This document shows positions 11,601-19,800 of a stretch of 64,000 nt of DNA, in pieces. Every line of letters begins with the position of its first letter. The first letter of the stretch is position 1. Origin of the DNA: Bin80 sp965209015 (GTDB lineage: Bacteria; Bacteroidota; Rhodothermia; Rhodothermales; Bin80); NCBI GenBank assembly GCA_965209015.1, contig OZ242367.1, forward strand, positions 1,736,001-1,800,000. The letters are read 5' to 3'. Made by a program: the position numbers and the translations under genes. A model generated the notes under the pieces. The model was not told the origin of the DNA, made no database searches, and saw only the letters and a program-made list of their open reading frames with translations.

Positions 11601-12790
11601 CAGACGGTAATGATCTATCTACTGATATGGAGATGCCTGAATCACGCACGGCGAGATTGCTCACGCTCTCTGGAAAATCAGACAAAGCCCTTCGTGAATT
11701 GGCGAATCAATATCTGGTATGGCTTGACGAACATATTGATCAACTGGAAAACGACTCAGCTACTGCATCCTTATTGGCAGATATGGCGTGGACCGCAGGG
11801 GTAGGTCGTCGTCATTTCTCTCATCGGGCTGGTCTAGTCTTCCATGATGTTGTAAGTCTTCGCGGTCAACTCAACTCTTTGGTTGAATCCAATCAGTCTA
11901 ATGAAGTTAAGGAGTCCCCTCATCAAGTATCCTTCCTATTCACGGAATACAATGAATATTCAGTAGGGCTGGCTGAGGGGCTTTATCAGAGAGAACCAAT
12001 CGTGCGTTCAGTTTTCGATCGCTGTGAAAATGCTTGGCAGGCGGAGCATGGCAGTTCATTGTTGAATTTGATGTTTAGCACATCACAGGATGGGGCGGAT
12101 TCGTCATGGATGTTTTCGGCCATATTTGCACTTCAATGCGCATTATCGGATCTCTGGTCTAATTTGGGAATTCGTCCGACCCTGATGTTCTCTTCGGGCA
12201 TCGGAGAGATTGCAGCTGCCTATGCTGCGGGTGCTTTGAAATTGGAAGATGGGATTCATCTTACAGCATTGTATGGTGTTTCCCGCGAATCCAATTCTCC
12301 GAATGGGGAGGCTACTCGTAAAGAGTTGGAGGAAGCAATAACCAACTTATCCCTTTTCCCATTGAAAACACCCATACTGAGCAGTCATTTAAACAAAATT
12401 TTTAGTATTGGGGAACTGCCTGAGATAGAGGCGTGGCGTTCAAACAAGGTTGAATCATTGAGCTCGATGGCACCGATTCTTGCGAATCAGAGAATATTCA
12501 TCTTGATTGAGATGGGCCCCCATGCAGAATCTGTATCAGAGATTGTATCAACAGGGACACTAGAACATCAGAATAACGAGGACATTCCATCAAAGCCCAT
12601 TCTACTAAATGGAATACAGCCGTCACCTGAAGATGCCGAGGGGGAGAGGCTTGCTGCGATTGCCCGTGTTTATGAGTGTGGATGGGATCTTAATTTTGAA
12701 GGGTTATTTGCTGGTGAGCACAGGCGTCGGGTTTCCTTGCCAAGTTATCCGTTCCAGCGTCATCGCTTCTGGTATGATAATCTTCCTTAG
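2609..12790 (+). CDS. Type I polyketide synthase, KS-AT-DH-cMT-ER-KR-ACP-KS-AT(inactive)
   Basis: A 3393-residue modular synthase. KS1 is at about 5-430 with the triad Cys178, His313, His353. AT1 is at about 553-860 (GHSVGE, Ser647; KAFH at 750-753, the malonyl-type signature). DH is at about 915-1200 (HxxxGxxxxP from His950; Asp1120). A C-methyltransferase is at about 1350-1600 (EVGAGTG at 1443-1449), followed by a structural KR half, then ER at about 1860-2170 (HAGAGGVG from 1984) and KR at about 2175-2370 (TGGLGGIG; Ser2306, but His2319 where Tyr is expected). ACP has Ser2482. KS2 is at about 2555-2985 with an intact triad Cys2719, His2854, His2894. The last AT, at about 3105-3375, is eroded: SSGIGE replaces GHSVGE, so the serine is Gly3197. 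The protein stops at the post-AT linker with no second ACP, reductase or thioesterase. One fully reducing, methylating module predicts a saturated alpha-methyl-branched chain (inference). The architecture resembles the sponge-symbiont PKS group linked to branched fatty acids. The ATG at 2609 starts directly before the KS. Confidence 0.95.
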   Translation: MDHTGIAIVGMACRFPEAPNITAFWDLLLSGRNAVKEISPGSGNRRVDELFSQISNPGDACRFWAYVDEIDQFDPSFFRISPVEAEWLDPQHRMMLETSWHALEDAGINPLSLNQSLTGVYTGISNDEYRMLVVGSQKPSGAAASLYSLSGTNLNGTSGRVSFFLDLVGPSKAVDAACASSLVAVHDAISDLQQHHTDMAIVGGVQAILNGHIFALRSEAMMLSPDGKCKTFDANANGYVRGEGCGVVILKRLSDAKKDGDRIWAVIRGSAVNHGGTSSGLTVPHTPALESVMETALARGGLEPSAIGYVEAHGTGTAVGDPIELDAVTAVYGQERPKEHPLLIGSVKTNMGHLESAAGIAGLIKAALVLHHGTIPKHLHFETPNPSLDWDRQSLRVTSSMMEFPSVDHQPRCVGVNCFGISGTNAHVVVEEYLTKEQDKGRPPTSVRVTLPSRLEHLSMLEGIQSSRTVRMLPLSAKSELALKDLAAQYLRWMDEHATDRDDASLADMAWTASIGRNHFDWREGILFENLDMLEKNLRRLSNRDSIEKPVTATRIAFLYTGQGSQWTGMGRSLYESEPVVKAVLDQCEQIFQKIRKKSLLDVMFGRIADDMSDTAWEQPALYALECSLTSLWASLGINPHIVIGHSVGEIAAAQAAGVFSLEDGMRFATARGDILSNTAPGGMVAIFSSTSQVESVIQRMNESSEGAGLCISVDNGTHRVVSGPSEDINRITEHFASEGVRAVRLNTSKAFHSALIEPALDSLEASLKKIDVHPPTLPLVSNLTGQIVESDKKLDGRYWRQHARHPVNFADGIKAVAEHDIDVIIEIGPRPVLTNMCQAAWPTSVAAPKIFPSLYPDDSSGLGIMQTVAEVYRMGFPVHFPSLFTTEQRRRISLPNYPFQKKRYWIETAKHHRTTAGHPLLGVRHESVRGEITYETELFKSDPVWMSDHQVFGRVIAPGALYGAMAMVASQIEFGTAMIERVQFHSPLVFSENESDDEKGRKVQILIDPAESLDSRQVQIFSKDEHEGEWTLHVQGHIPLRPAAPRLESSERIDSEQIKANLSPIDVASYYQARARTKISLGASFRTLQRLWSRPGEALGEILLTLPQDSNEIHPLLLDGCFQVVAAARNPSEEGEVTYLPFGWERFSLSGPVPEQLLCHVQVSDGSLEKDGSPEVIRSQICIYTMEGGPVGELSGYMVKRATQAAMLAAIEGIDDLLYEVVWRSKPLTPRVLPAEFLPSPSEVAGQSGLLSTYLTEEGVEPDERTSLLSDLESCSRLRALLTLDALGWKRRVGDVIVAEDLQQQLGVIKEHTRLFRRMLEMLAKAGILLEKNGRFEVKIASGDPLPDEIPTDIDSFLTEMARKYPHGATEIGLFSRCSGALVDVLHGKADPLTLLFSSGDPTPGDLYLKAPVARAANRILKETIQSLIANLPADRHLRIIEVGAGTGSATAAILPELPEGQFDYTYTDISAGFFAEAKNRFKDFEKSLIYRALDIEKDPIEQGFDPQGYDLLIAANVLHATRYLNETLTHCQQLLTPLGQIVALENMTGYGWMDLTFGQLDGWWRFADDYRPHHALASPEIWRQALADTGFGETEILGLDESDRSAIPDKGIIVVQGTSEITEPPGVWIIAADNGGTADLLATELANHQQTVVLASSDQVEIEERDLTEGIIQASVDMEVRASWCSLFESIPKNIPLCGVVHLLALDGQGADATTNEMAADVQRITASALALTQAVLDSNLSLQNGIWYVTRGVQVLERERTAQLAGATLWGFGKALSREVTHLQPRMIDLDCGESVPISELSLELLSPDLENHIAFRWGSRQAARLVKASSEPHRLLLPEDSAWGLVPNPSGILDSPSIKTLPSRPLEPKEIRVAVHASGLNFWDVFRSLGFIEEGDLGREMVGTVLDVGEEVSTIEVGDRVVGLGFGAFASEMITREELAAQVPSGFSATELATLPSAFVSAALSYEYSGLERGDRVLIHAGAGGVGLAAIQLAQASGAEVFATASPPKQDYLRSLGVEHVFNSRETDFGQQILDVTGGAGVDIILNSLTSEGFIEASLSCLSQGGRFIEMARRDILTKEEMALQRADVKYEILELDVLKKTDPDWVGRVLRDLLGQLSSGEIQPLTHSRWPLAEAGSALRFMQLARHVGKIVVSSAPMAHGPLRSDGTYLVTGGLGGIGCAVAYWLADLGAGTIALNGRRPPDADAQEMIDQLRSRGVTVRVEIADVTDTAALDSMMHTLEKEAPPIAGIIHSVGVLSDGALGNQNWDRFEQVLWPKIIGAWHLHRLTMDQDVDFFILFSSRVGVLGNPGQSNHAAANAFLDQLAAHRQSIGLPGQSIAWGAWSEIGEAAEQKERIEERRSALGGRWFTPQQGIRALDKAVRQDVMHSVVMAMDWAIFKDAIDDRPAFLEDLLADTPEKEEKAPSQADNLIAMLRQTSIAERERELISFLQGELQAVLHLSDTPSPSIGFFDLGMDSLMVVELQNRLNRALEGEHVVSNTAVFDYPNITLLAQHLVEELGEISAAAPAEVKVVPKRDEPAKDTSNQLEQIAVVGMACQLPGAPNLATFWDLLEGGIDAVTDGRSDGGHWDGAVGDPALESSFFTRGGFVDQLDWFDADFFGIRPIDAHKMDPRHRLLLETSWHALESAGIDPETLKSSQSGVYVGLGSSEYRDLMTNHDQQSNHFFGTSGSIALGRVAFVLGLMGPAIPVDMTCASSLVAIHQAVTALRRGEVDLALVGGVHAILSQSTATFMADYGMLSQIGKCQTFDADADGFVRGEGCGIVVLKRQSDAESDGDSIWGLIRGSAVNQNGVSAGLTVPNGLAQVRVLRDALDRAGIAPSEVDYLEVHGTGSPLGDPIEVNAAAEVYGEGREATRPLIMGTAKTNIGHLEAAAGIVGLIKVMLSMKQRSIPRHLHFKTPNPHIEWDRLPVRVASEAISWPDTNGRPPRAAISAFAVSGTNAHVVVEGSPMADENSVPDLTFGPERFVSVSLPDGNDLSTDMEMPESRTARLLTLSGKSDKALRELANQYLVWLDEHIDQLENDSATASLLADMAWTAGVGRRHFSHRAGLVFHDVVSLRGQLNSLVESNQSNEVKESPHQVSFLFTEYNEYSVGLAEGLYQREPIVRSVFDRCENAWQAEHGSSLLNLMFSTSQDGADSSWMFSAIFALQCALSDLWSNLGIRPTLMFSSGIGEIAAAYAAGALKLEDGIHLTALYGVSRESNSPNGEATRKELEEAITNLSLFPLKTPILSSHLNKIFSIGELPEIEAWRSNKVESLSSMAPILANQRIFILIEMGPHAESVSEIVSTGTLEHQNNEDIPSKPILLNGIQPSPEDAEGERLAAIARVYECGWDLNFEGLFAGEHRRRVSLPSYPFQRHRFWYDNLP

Positions 12791-12896
12791 AGCCAGATAA
12801 ACCTGAGAGATGATACTTGGGGAATAAGTTAAATCTATCACGGAGGGTTTCTGTCCCAGGCTTGGTATATGGTTAAGTTGGAAAATGCTATAATTA

Positions 12897-12911
12897 GAGC
12901 CTCTTTCAAAA
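12897..12911 (+). repeat. Left terminal inverted repeat of the IS remnant
   Basis: GAGCCTCTTTCAAAA, exactly complementary to 13682-13696. The identity of both ends over 15 bp while the interior is decayed suggests fairly recent movement, or mobilisation in trans. Confidence 0.8.
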
Positions 12912-13143
12912 TTCCCCAATTGGATGATTTTTTGAGGAATTTTCATGATTGGCGGATTTTTGAATTGAGGGTATCAGGGAGCTGATCTGCTCTGGGTTGT
13001 ATCGTCTTTTTGAGTCACAAACATAAGGAACAGGGATCTCCGAATTTTGTATGTCTGGAATACCAAAAATCCAACAAATCCCGGAGGATCCCATGTCCCT
13101 TACCAAGAAGATACGCGGTTTCTATATTTCCTGCCAATAGGAG

Positions 13144-13455
13144 TTGTTTCCCTTTGTGGAGCAGAACTATGGGGTGTTGCCCAAACGATTCCGGAAGTTG
13201 TTGTTATTGTTTGAGTTGGTGTGTGTGGAGGATCATCTGCCTCGTCCCCGGCTTCGTTCGGTAGGACGCCCGCCTGCACACCGAGTCTGTCTTGCGCGGT
13301 CGTTTTTGGCCAAGATGGCATTAAATATTCCGACGACCTCGGGGTTGCGAGAGCGGCTTCTATCGGATGTTTTGCTTCGGTCCCTCTGTGGTTGGTCTCG
13401 GTCGTGTGATGTACCGAGCGCGCCCACGTTTTCATGTGCATTCCTGAAACCGTAA
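13144..13455 (+). pseudogene. IS5-family transposase fragment (N-terminal part)
   Basis: The frame holds the signature N-terminal region of IS5-type transposases: ARSFLAKMALNIPTT, then RERLLSDVLLRSLCGW, then VPSAPTFSCAF. This corresponds to the segment in intact relatives that reads roughly AKAV-x-N-x-PTT ... RRLCGW ... PSEATFSRAF. The expected first codons are not in this frame, a stop follows directly after the segment, and the catalytic DDE half is missing. It is therefore a remnant lying inside the 15-bp inverted repeats. The start coordinate given is simply the first in-frame start codon. Confidence 0.7.
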
Positions 13456-13681
13456 AAAGTTTTGTCGTCGACCGTAATTTGTATTGTCGTTGAACAAAGA
13501 TGTGACTGACACATCTCGGGAACCTTGATAACTGTTTTGATGCCCCTCTTTCCAATACGAAATCATGTACATTTGTACAGATTCCACTGGTTCATAAAAT
13601 GCTTCTTATCCCACACAAATTGCGGTAGAACCAACCAGTTTAATCCGCAATTCAGCGGGGACAACAGGAGAAAATAAAGAG

Positions 13682-13696
13682 TTTTGAAAGAGGCTC
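13682..13696 (-). repeat. Right terminal inverted repeat of the IS remnant
   Basis: TTTTGAAAGAGGCTC, a perfect complement of 12897-12911. It lies 160 bp from the stop codon of the Calx-beta surface protein gene. Confidence 0.8.
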
Positions 13697-13856
13697 GTGA
13701 GACAAATTTTTTGAATTCAATTCTATGATCTCGTAAATTGGACTTCATTTATCAAGTGCTATACCTCGCATTCACTATGCAAATTCAATTCTTCATGGGG
13801 AATAGTGAAAAGCAATTCAGGATATTTGATCCAACAGGGACGGGCAATCTACCGGA

Positions 13857-16800
13857 TCACCACTTCAGATCCATGCGTGCACTGAGTCCGTACGAGGGAG
13901 GGGCCTCATTTTCCTCCATCGTGCGTGCGGTGGTCGCGACCGAGATTTGCAGTCCTTGTCTCATACGCAGGTTGTATCCAACCCGGTAGGCGCGCCCACT
14001 CGGATCCACTGTCATTCCCACGATGGATTGCCCAACACTTTTCTGGATCGGTGCCCCATACCCCAGTTCCATCTCTACGCGTTGATCCGTGCTTCCCATG
14101 CCCATGGAATGCAGTGGGGCTTCGCGCCATAGATTTCCCCCGTAGACATTCCCCCAGAGCGGACGTACTCGCATTGAGGGGCCAAGTCCGCCCGGCGTTC
14201 CATACTCAATGGATCCCATCAGTCCCCATTCGCGTAGTCCCTCGTCCGTATGCAGCACTAGGGTCCGACCCCCAACCTCCGCGCGCAATCGGCTCGCTGA
14301 CCAGCGCATGCCTCCCCCGAGTTCCATGCCCAGCCCTGTCTCAGCATCGCCTCCATCCTGCCGAAGAGCAGTTTCCAGATAGGTCTCCATACCCGCTCCC
14401 AATCGCAGACTTCCTTCCACACCTGCCCGGACCCGTCGGACCCCCAGATCCGTTCCTGTCTCCATGTCCGCCGTCGCCCAGAAAGCATCCACTTCGTAGC
14501 CCAACCGTCCTGTGGTGCTGCCCGTCAGGGTGCCTGTCAGTCCGAGCGCCACCAGTGCTGCATCCAGTTCCGTTTCCAGGGTTTCCAGTTCAGACTCTCC
14601 TCGTCCCAATCCCAAGAGCATCCATGCACGCATGCCCGCTCCCGTTTGATAACTGACATACGGATAGAACCCCGTCAATCGTGAGGATGCCGTGCCAGAG
14701 CGGGTTGATGTCTCATACGTGCCTTGATCCCAGCTTTGTGCGGCGACGAGTCCTGCCATCCATCCCTGACGCCATGCATAGTCAGCGCCCAGGAGCATGG
14801 TCGTGACATCTGAACGCAACGAGAGCGCTCCATCTTGTCCACGCATACGCGAATAGGCAGCCTGCCCCCAGACGCTCCATCCTCCCTGTGTAAATTCGGC
14901 CCCACACCCGCGAAAGATTTCGCCGAGCGACCAACGCTCTCTCCCATCACGCAGCCATGTCAGATCCGGGATCTGGCACTGTGCCATCCCCTCCATCCGC
15001 CGGGACAATGCATCCACAAGTTGGGAGGCCCAGATCCGAAGCACGCGGGCCACATACGCATTCTGGATGCTCTCCTCGCTCTCCTCTTCCATTACCACTT
15101 CCGTGCGGGCCTCCTGTACCTCTGCATTCACGGCTGAGAGCACGACCAGTGCAAACGTCTTTGCCTCCCAGATGCGCTCCCCCGCGAGTAGCTTCACTTC
15201 AATCGTCTTGGAGACCTCGCCCGGTGCAAAGGTCACCTGATCGGCGATGGGTTCATAATCCTCTCCCGCCAGCGCTGTCCCGTCTTCGGTGGCATAGCTG
15301 ACCAGCACGGGCAGAGTGGAGGGGTTGGACAGGTTCATTTCAAAGATGGCTTCGCTTCGCGAGACCGTGACGCTTTGGACCGAGACATTGGAGCCCCCGT
15401 CATTGTCCACAATCGTTCCGATCCCGGTCCCTTTGCCAAGTGCTGCATGTTGTGCATTGGAAAGCGTTACTTGAAACGTCTCCTCGGGTTCTTCCTCGTC
15501 ATCCTCCAGGATCTGGATACGGATCTTCCCGTTCGTGCTCCCCGGCTCAAAGATGACAATCCCCTTGGAAGAGACATAATCGGATCCCTCGGTTGCACTC
15601 CCATCCGACGAGGCAAACTCCACCATGACCGCTTGCAGGCTTGGCCGGCTCAGGCGGATCGGTAGCAGGAGTGCCCCCGCGTCCTCAGACGCGCTTTGAT
15701 CCCCAATGCTCACCGTGAGTTCCTCCTCATTGTCCAGAATCGTGACCTGCCCGGTTACGTCTTCTATGCCCTCTCCCGATAGAACCACCCGAAACGTTTC
15801 GGTCGATTCGGGGATTTCATCGTCCAGGATCGGAACCCGGATCTCTCCACGCAATTCACCCGCCGGGACCGTGACAGTGCTCATGCCGGCGGTGTAGTCC
15901 TGCCCAGCTACCGCAGATCCATCCTCGGTCTTATAATTGAACGTCTGGGGGCGACCGTACGGGCCGCTCAGGATTACCGGGAGGACGGCCTCCATGGCCG
16001 ACTCGTCGACCGTCACCCCCTCCATGTGCACGGTGACGGGCTGTTCATTGTCCTCAATGGTGACGCGACGGGTGGACTCCCCCAGCCTCCCATGCATTGC
16101 ATCCATGAGCACAATCCGAAACGTTTCATCCCCTTCAAAGAGTTCATCATCCATGATCTCAATCTCAATGGACTGCACCCTCTGTCCCGAAGAAAAACGC
16201 AGGGGGCTTCGAGTCTGTACTTCATAATCCTGCGCGGGCTTGGCACTTTCTTCAGTGACTCGAAAGTCCACACTGACCGTCTGCTCGGGAAGCGGACCCG
16301 TTAAGGAGACCTCAACGCGGACCATCCCGTCCCCTTCGCCTACGGAAACCACAGGCGTGATATTGACCACCGGCAGCCCGTCATCATCCTGAATCGTACC
16401 TCTTACCTGAGCGCTTTCCAATACCGCATACTCGGGCTCGGACAGTTGCAGGAAAAAGTGCTTGTCCATTTCCTCTTGATCATCATCCGGCACCAGAGGT
16501 ACGCGGATCTCACGGCTCGGCTGGTTGGGCATAAATTCCAGCTCCCCACTTTGGGACACATAATCTACGCCCGCAATCGCGGTCCCGTCCAGCGTCTCAT
16601 ACCGGACCTGTACCCTCTGCACAGGGTTCGGAGGGTCCAGCATCACCGTGAAGATCATCTCTGGATCGCTCTCCTGCGCCAAAGCATCTTCCACACGTAA
16701 ACGGTACACATCATCCTCCTCAATGGTCACCGTTGCATGATCTCGTTCCAGTACGGCACCCGTAGGATCCGAGAGTTGGATCCGGAACGTTTCGTCTTCC

Positions 16801-19800
16801 TCCGATAAGTCATCGTTCGTAATCGGAATCGGAATGAATGCCTCCTCGCTCCCCTCCAAGATCGTCAGGACCTCCTCCACGCCTGTATAATCCGCTCCCT
16901 CCGTGGCACTCCCGTCCGCCGTTTGGTAGTGCACCGTTAGATCGGCCGGGGCCGCCGGAGTCACCGTGATTCGGACCCGGGCCATCCCGACCCCCTCCAT
17001 GACCGTCGTATCCTGAATCGCCAGAATAATCTCATCATCGTCATCCTTGATGGTGAGGGAGGTCTCGACCGTTCCGAGTGCTTCATTTGTACCGATAAGG
17101 AGGATCGTTTCATCGGGCTCGTACAGCGCATCCTCCCTTAGCGTCAACGCAAACATTTCTTCGCCAGTGATCTCACCCGGGGCAACCCTCACGTCAATGG
17201 ATGGTGGCACAGCTGTATAGTCCTCTCCCGCCACAGCCGAGCCATCCGCTACGGTGATCCCCACAATGGTTTCGGTAGCGCGCGGAGCGTTGAGCTCTAC
17301 GGTCACCGTGACGGGCTGAGGTTCATCGCCTTCATTCACCACAGAAGGATCCACCTCAAGCGTGAACTCCGTCGGCCCTTCATCATCGGTGATCGTTAGC
17401 ACTTTATCTTCTGGATCCTTTACCCCCAATGGATTGGACGCTTGGCCGCTCACCGTCACCCTCTTGGGCTCCGACGAGAAGACCGTATTATCCACCGCCG
17501 TGATCGTGACCGCCCCCGCACTCTCCACCTCGCCCGCTACAATCGTGAGCGTGCTCCCACTCAGCGTATAGTCCGACTCCCGCGCCGGGGAGATGGCCGC
17601 GGCAGAGATCGTCACCACCGTCACTTCGCTTGATGCCATATTCAGGCGCGCCCTCACGCTTGAAGATTCCTCATTCTCCCGAATACTTTCAGGATCCAGC
17701 ACTAGCGTCACCTCCGGTATGTCATTTGTATCCGTGATCGTGAGCAGGGCTGGCACTGCGGCGCCCAAACTGCTCCGCCCCGTCACTTGCACCGTTTCCT
17801 CTGGCTCATGAACCTCATCGTTCTTTGGCATAAACGTAAACGTACCCGTCCCTTCGGAGGCATTGGCCGGAATCCTGAGCGCAAAGGACTCTACGGCTTC
17901 ATAGTCGTCTCCCGCGGTGGCGGTTTCCGCGTCTACCATAATCGTCACCTCCGTGGGCGTGCTCCGCTGCGCACCCTCCAGGGTTGCCGTCACCGTGATC
18001 GGTACGCTTTCTGCATCTTCATCAACCTCGGCAGGATCCACCGCAAGCGTGATGCCCGTCGCTTCGTCGTCATCCGTGATCGTGAGCGTCTGATCCGCAG
18101 GCCCCGTGACACCATTCTTATTCGCTGCCGTTCCGCTTACGGTGACCCTCTTGTCCGGCGCATCAATGGCATTATCCGCGGTGGTGATCGTGACCGCTCC
18201 CGTACTGGTAAACTCCCCCGCCGCAATGGTGAGCATACGGACAGGACTCAACGCGTAGTCTTCCTCCGTAACGGGCAGATCATGGCTTGCCGAGACCGTG
18301 ATGACCGTTGCCTCGCTGGACTTGCCTGTCAAACGAGCGGAGATCCTTGACTCACCGCCTTCTTCAATGACGCTCGGATCCAGTTCCAGGATCACCTCCG
18401 GCGTCAGATCGGAATCAAAGAGCGTGAGCGTGCCCGGCGCCACCGCCACCAGCGGACTGGATCCCGTCACATGGATCGTCTCCTCGGCCTCATGCAGATC
18501 ATCGGGGAGCGGTGTAAATTCAAAGCGCGCCGTCCCGTTCGTCGCATGTGCAAGAATCGTGAGCGGAAAGGGATCCACCGGGGCAAAGTCAACCCCCAAG
18601 ATCGCCGTGCCGGACTCCAGCGCAATCGTCACCTGCGTGTCTTCGCTTCGCGCCACCTCCCAGGTTGCCGTCACCGTGATCTGTGTGGTGCCACCGTCTT
18701 CACTCACATTGGAGGAAGGCGTCACCGCAAGCTGGATCCCTGACGGCTCGTCATCATCTATGATCGTGAGCGTCCGCTCCGAAGGGCCCGTAACGCCCAA
18801 ATCATTCATTGCGCTGCCACTTAGGGTAACCCTCTTGTCCGGCGCATCAATGGCATTGTCTACGGCCGTGATCGTCACCCCTCCCTCACTCGCAGTCGCA
18901 AGTGCTGGAATCGTCAGGATATGATCCACGATCGGCAGATAATCCTCATCCGTTGCGGGGAAGATAGGATCGGCTGAGAGTATGATCTCGGTCGGTTCAC
19001 TGGAGAGAGCGCTCAGACTTGCCGTGACCCTCGTGCTCTCGCCATTTTCTGAAATAGATGTCGGAGACAGATTCAGCATCACCTGGGGCGGGGGCGTCGC
19101 ATCCAGAATTGTGAGAACCTTTTGATCATTCCCCGCGGTGCTGGACACGGTAATCAAAACCGTCTCCGGAGACTCGTCCACAGTATCGGGTATTGGCATG
19201 AATAGAAAGGTGGCGGTTTGCATTCGGGCATTTGCAGCAATCGTAAAGGTCTGCTCCTCCACCGCACCAAAATCTACGCCCGATACTGCCGTACCATCTC
19301 CCACCATAAGGGTCACCAGCGTGGGTGTACTCCCCTCAATATCCAACTCAGCCCTCACCATGATCGGTACCTCCCCGTCCTCTTCCCCCACTTCGGTACG
19401 TAAAAGTGTAAGCGTGAGATCCGAGGGCATGTCGTCATCCATGATCGTGAGCGTCACATCCGCAGGATCCATCACCGGTGGTTGTTTTTCTGTCGCACGA
19501 CCTCGAACCTGCACCGTCTTATCCGGCGTATCCACCAGATTGTCCACGGCCGTGATCGTGACCATTCCCGTACTCTCGGTCTGTCCTGCTGGAATCGTGA
19601 GCGTGCTACCCGCCAGCTCGTAATCCGCCGGAATGGCAGGGGCATTTGGCATCACCGAGACCGTAATGGTCGTCGGCGTGCTGGACGCGGCATCCAGACG
19701 TGCCGTCACGGTCGTACTCCCGCCATTTTCTTCAATCGTTGGTTGGGCTAATACCAGCGTCACCTGGGGCATCTCGGTCGCATCCAGAATCGTAAGTTCC

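Larger units (their letters stand above)
12897..13696. mobile_element. Decayed IS5-like insertion sequence remnant
   Basis: An 800-bp segment bounded by perfect 15-bp inverted repeats (GAGCCTCTTTCAAAA at 12897-12911; its complement at 13682-13696). Inside is a fragment of an IS5-type transposase N-terminus (see 13144-13455), but no DDE catalytic region follows, and the frame is broken and surrounded by stops. No clear target duplication flanks the repeats. It separates the PKS from the GC-rich end of the Calx-beta gene. It is non-autonomous now. Confidence 0.75.

Noticed and set aside
13925..14656. 243-codon open frame on the plus strand inside the surface-protein gene
   Set aside because: It is antisense to a well-supported barrel domain in GC-rich DNA, where antisense frames stay open by composition; proline/arginine-rich and unlike any family.
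17787..18924. Several antisense frames of 90-208 codons across the Calx-beta array
   Set aside because: They mirror the repeat structure of the coding strand, recur in each repeat and have no start signals.
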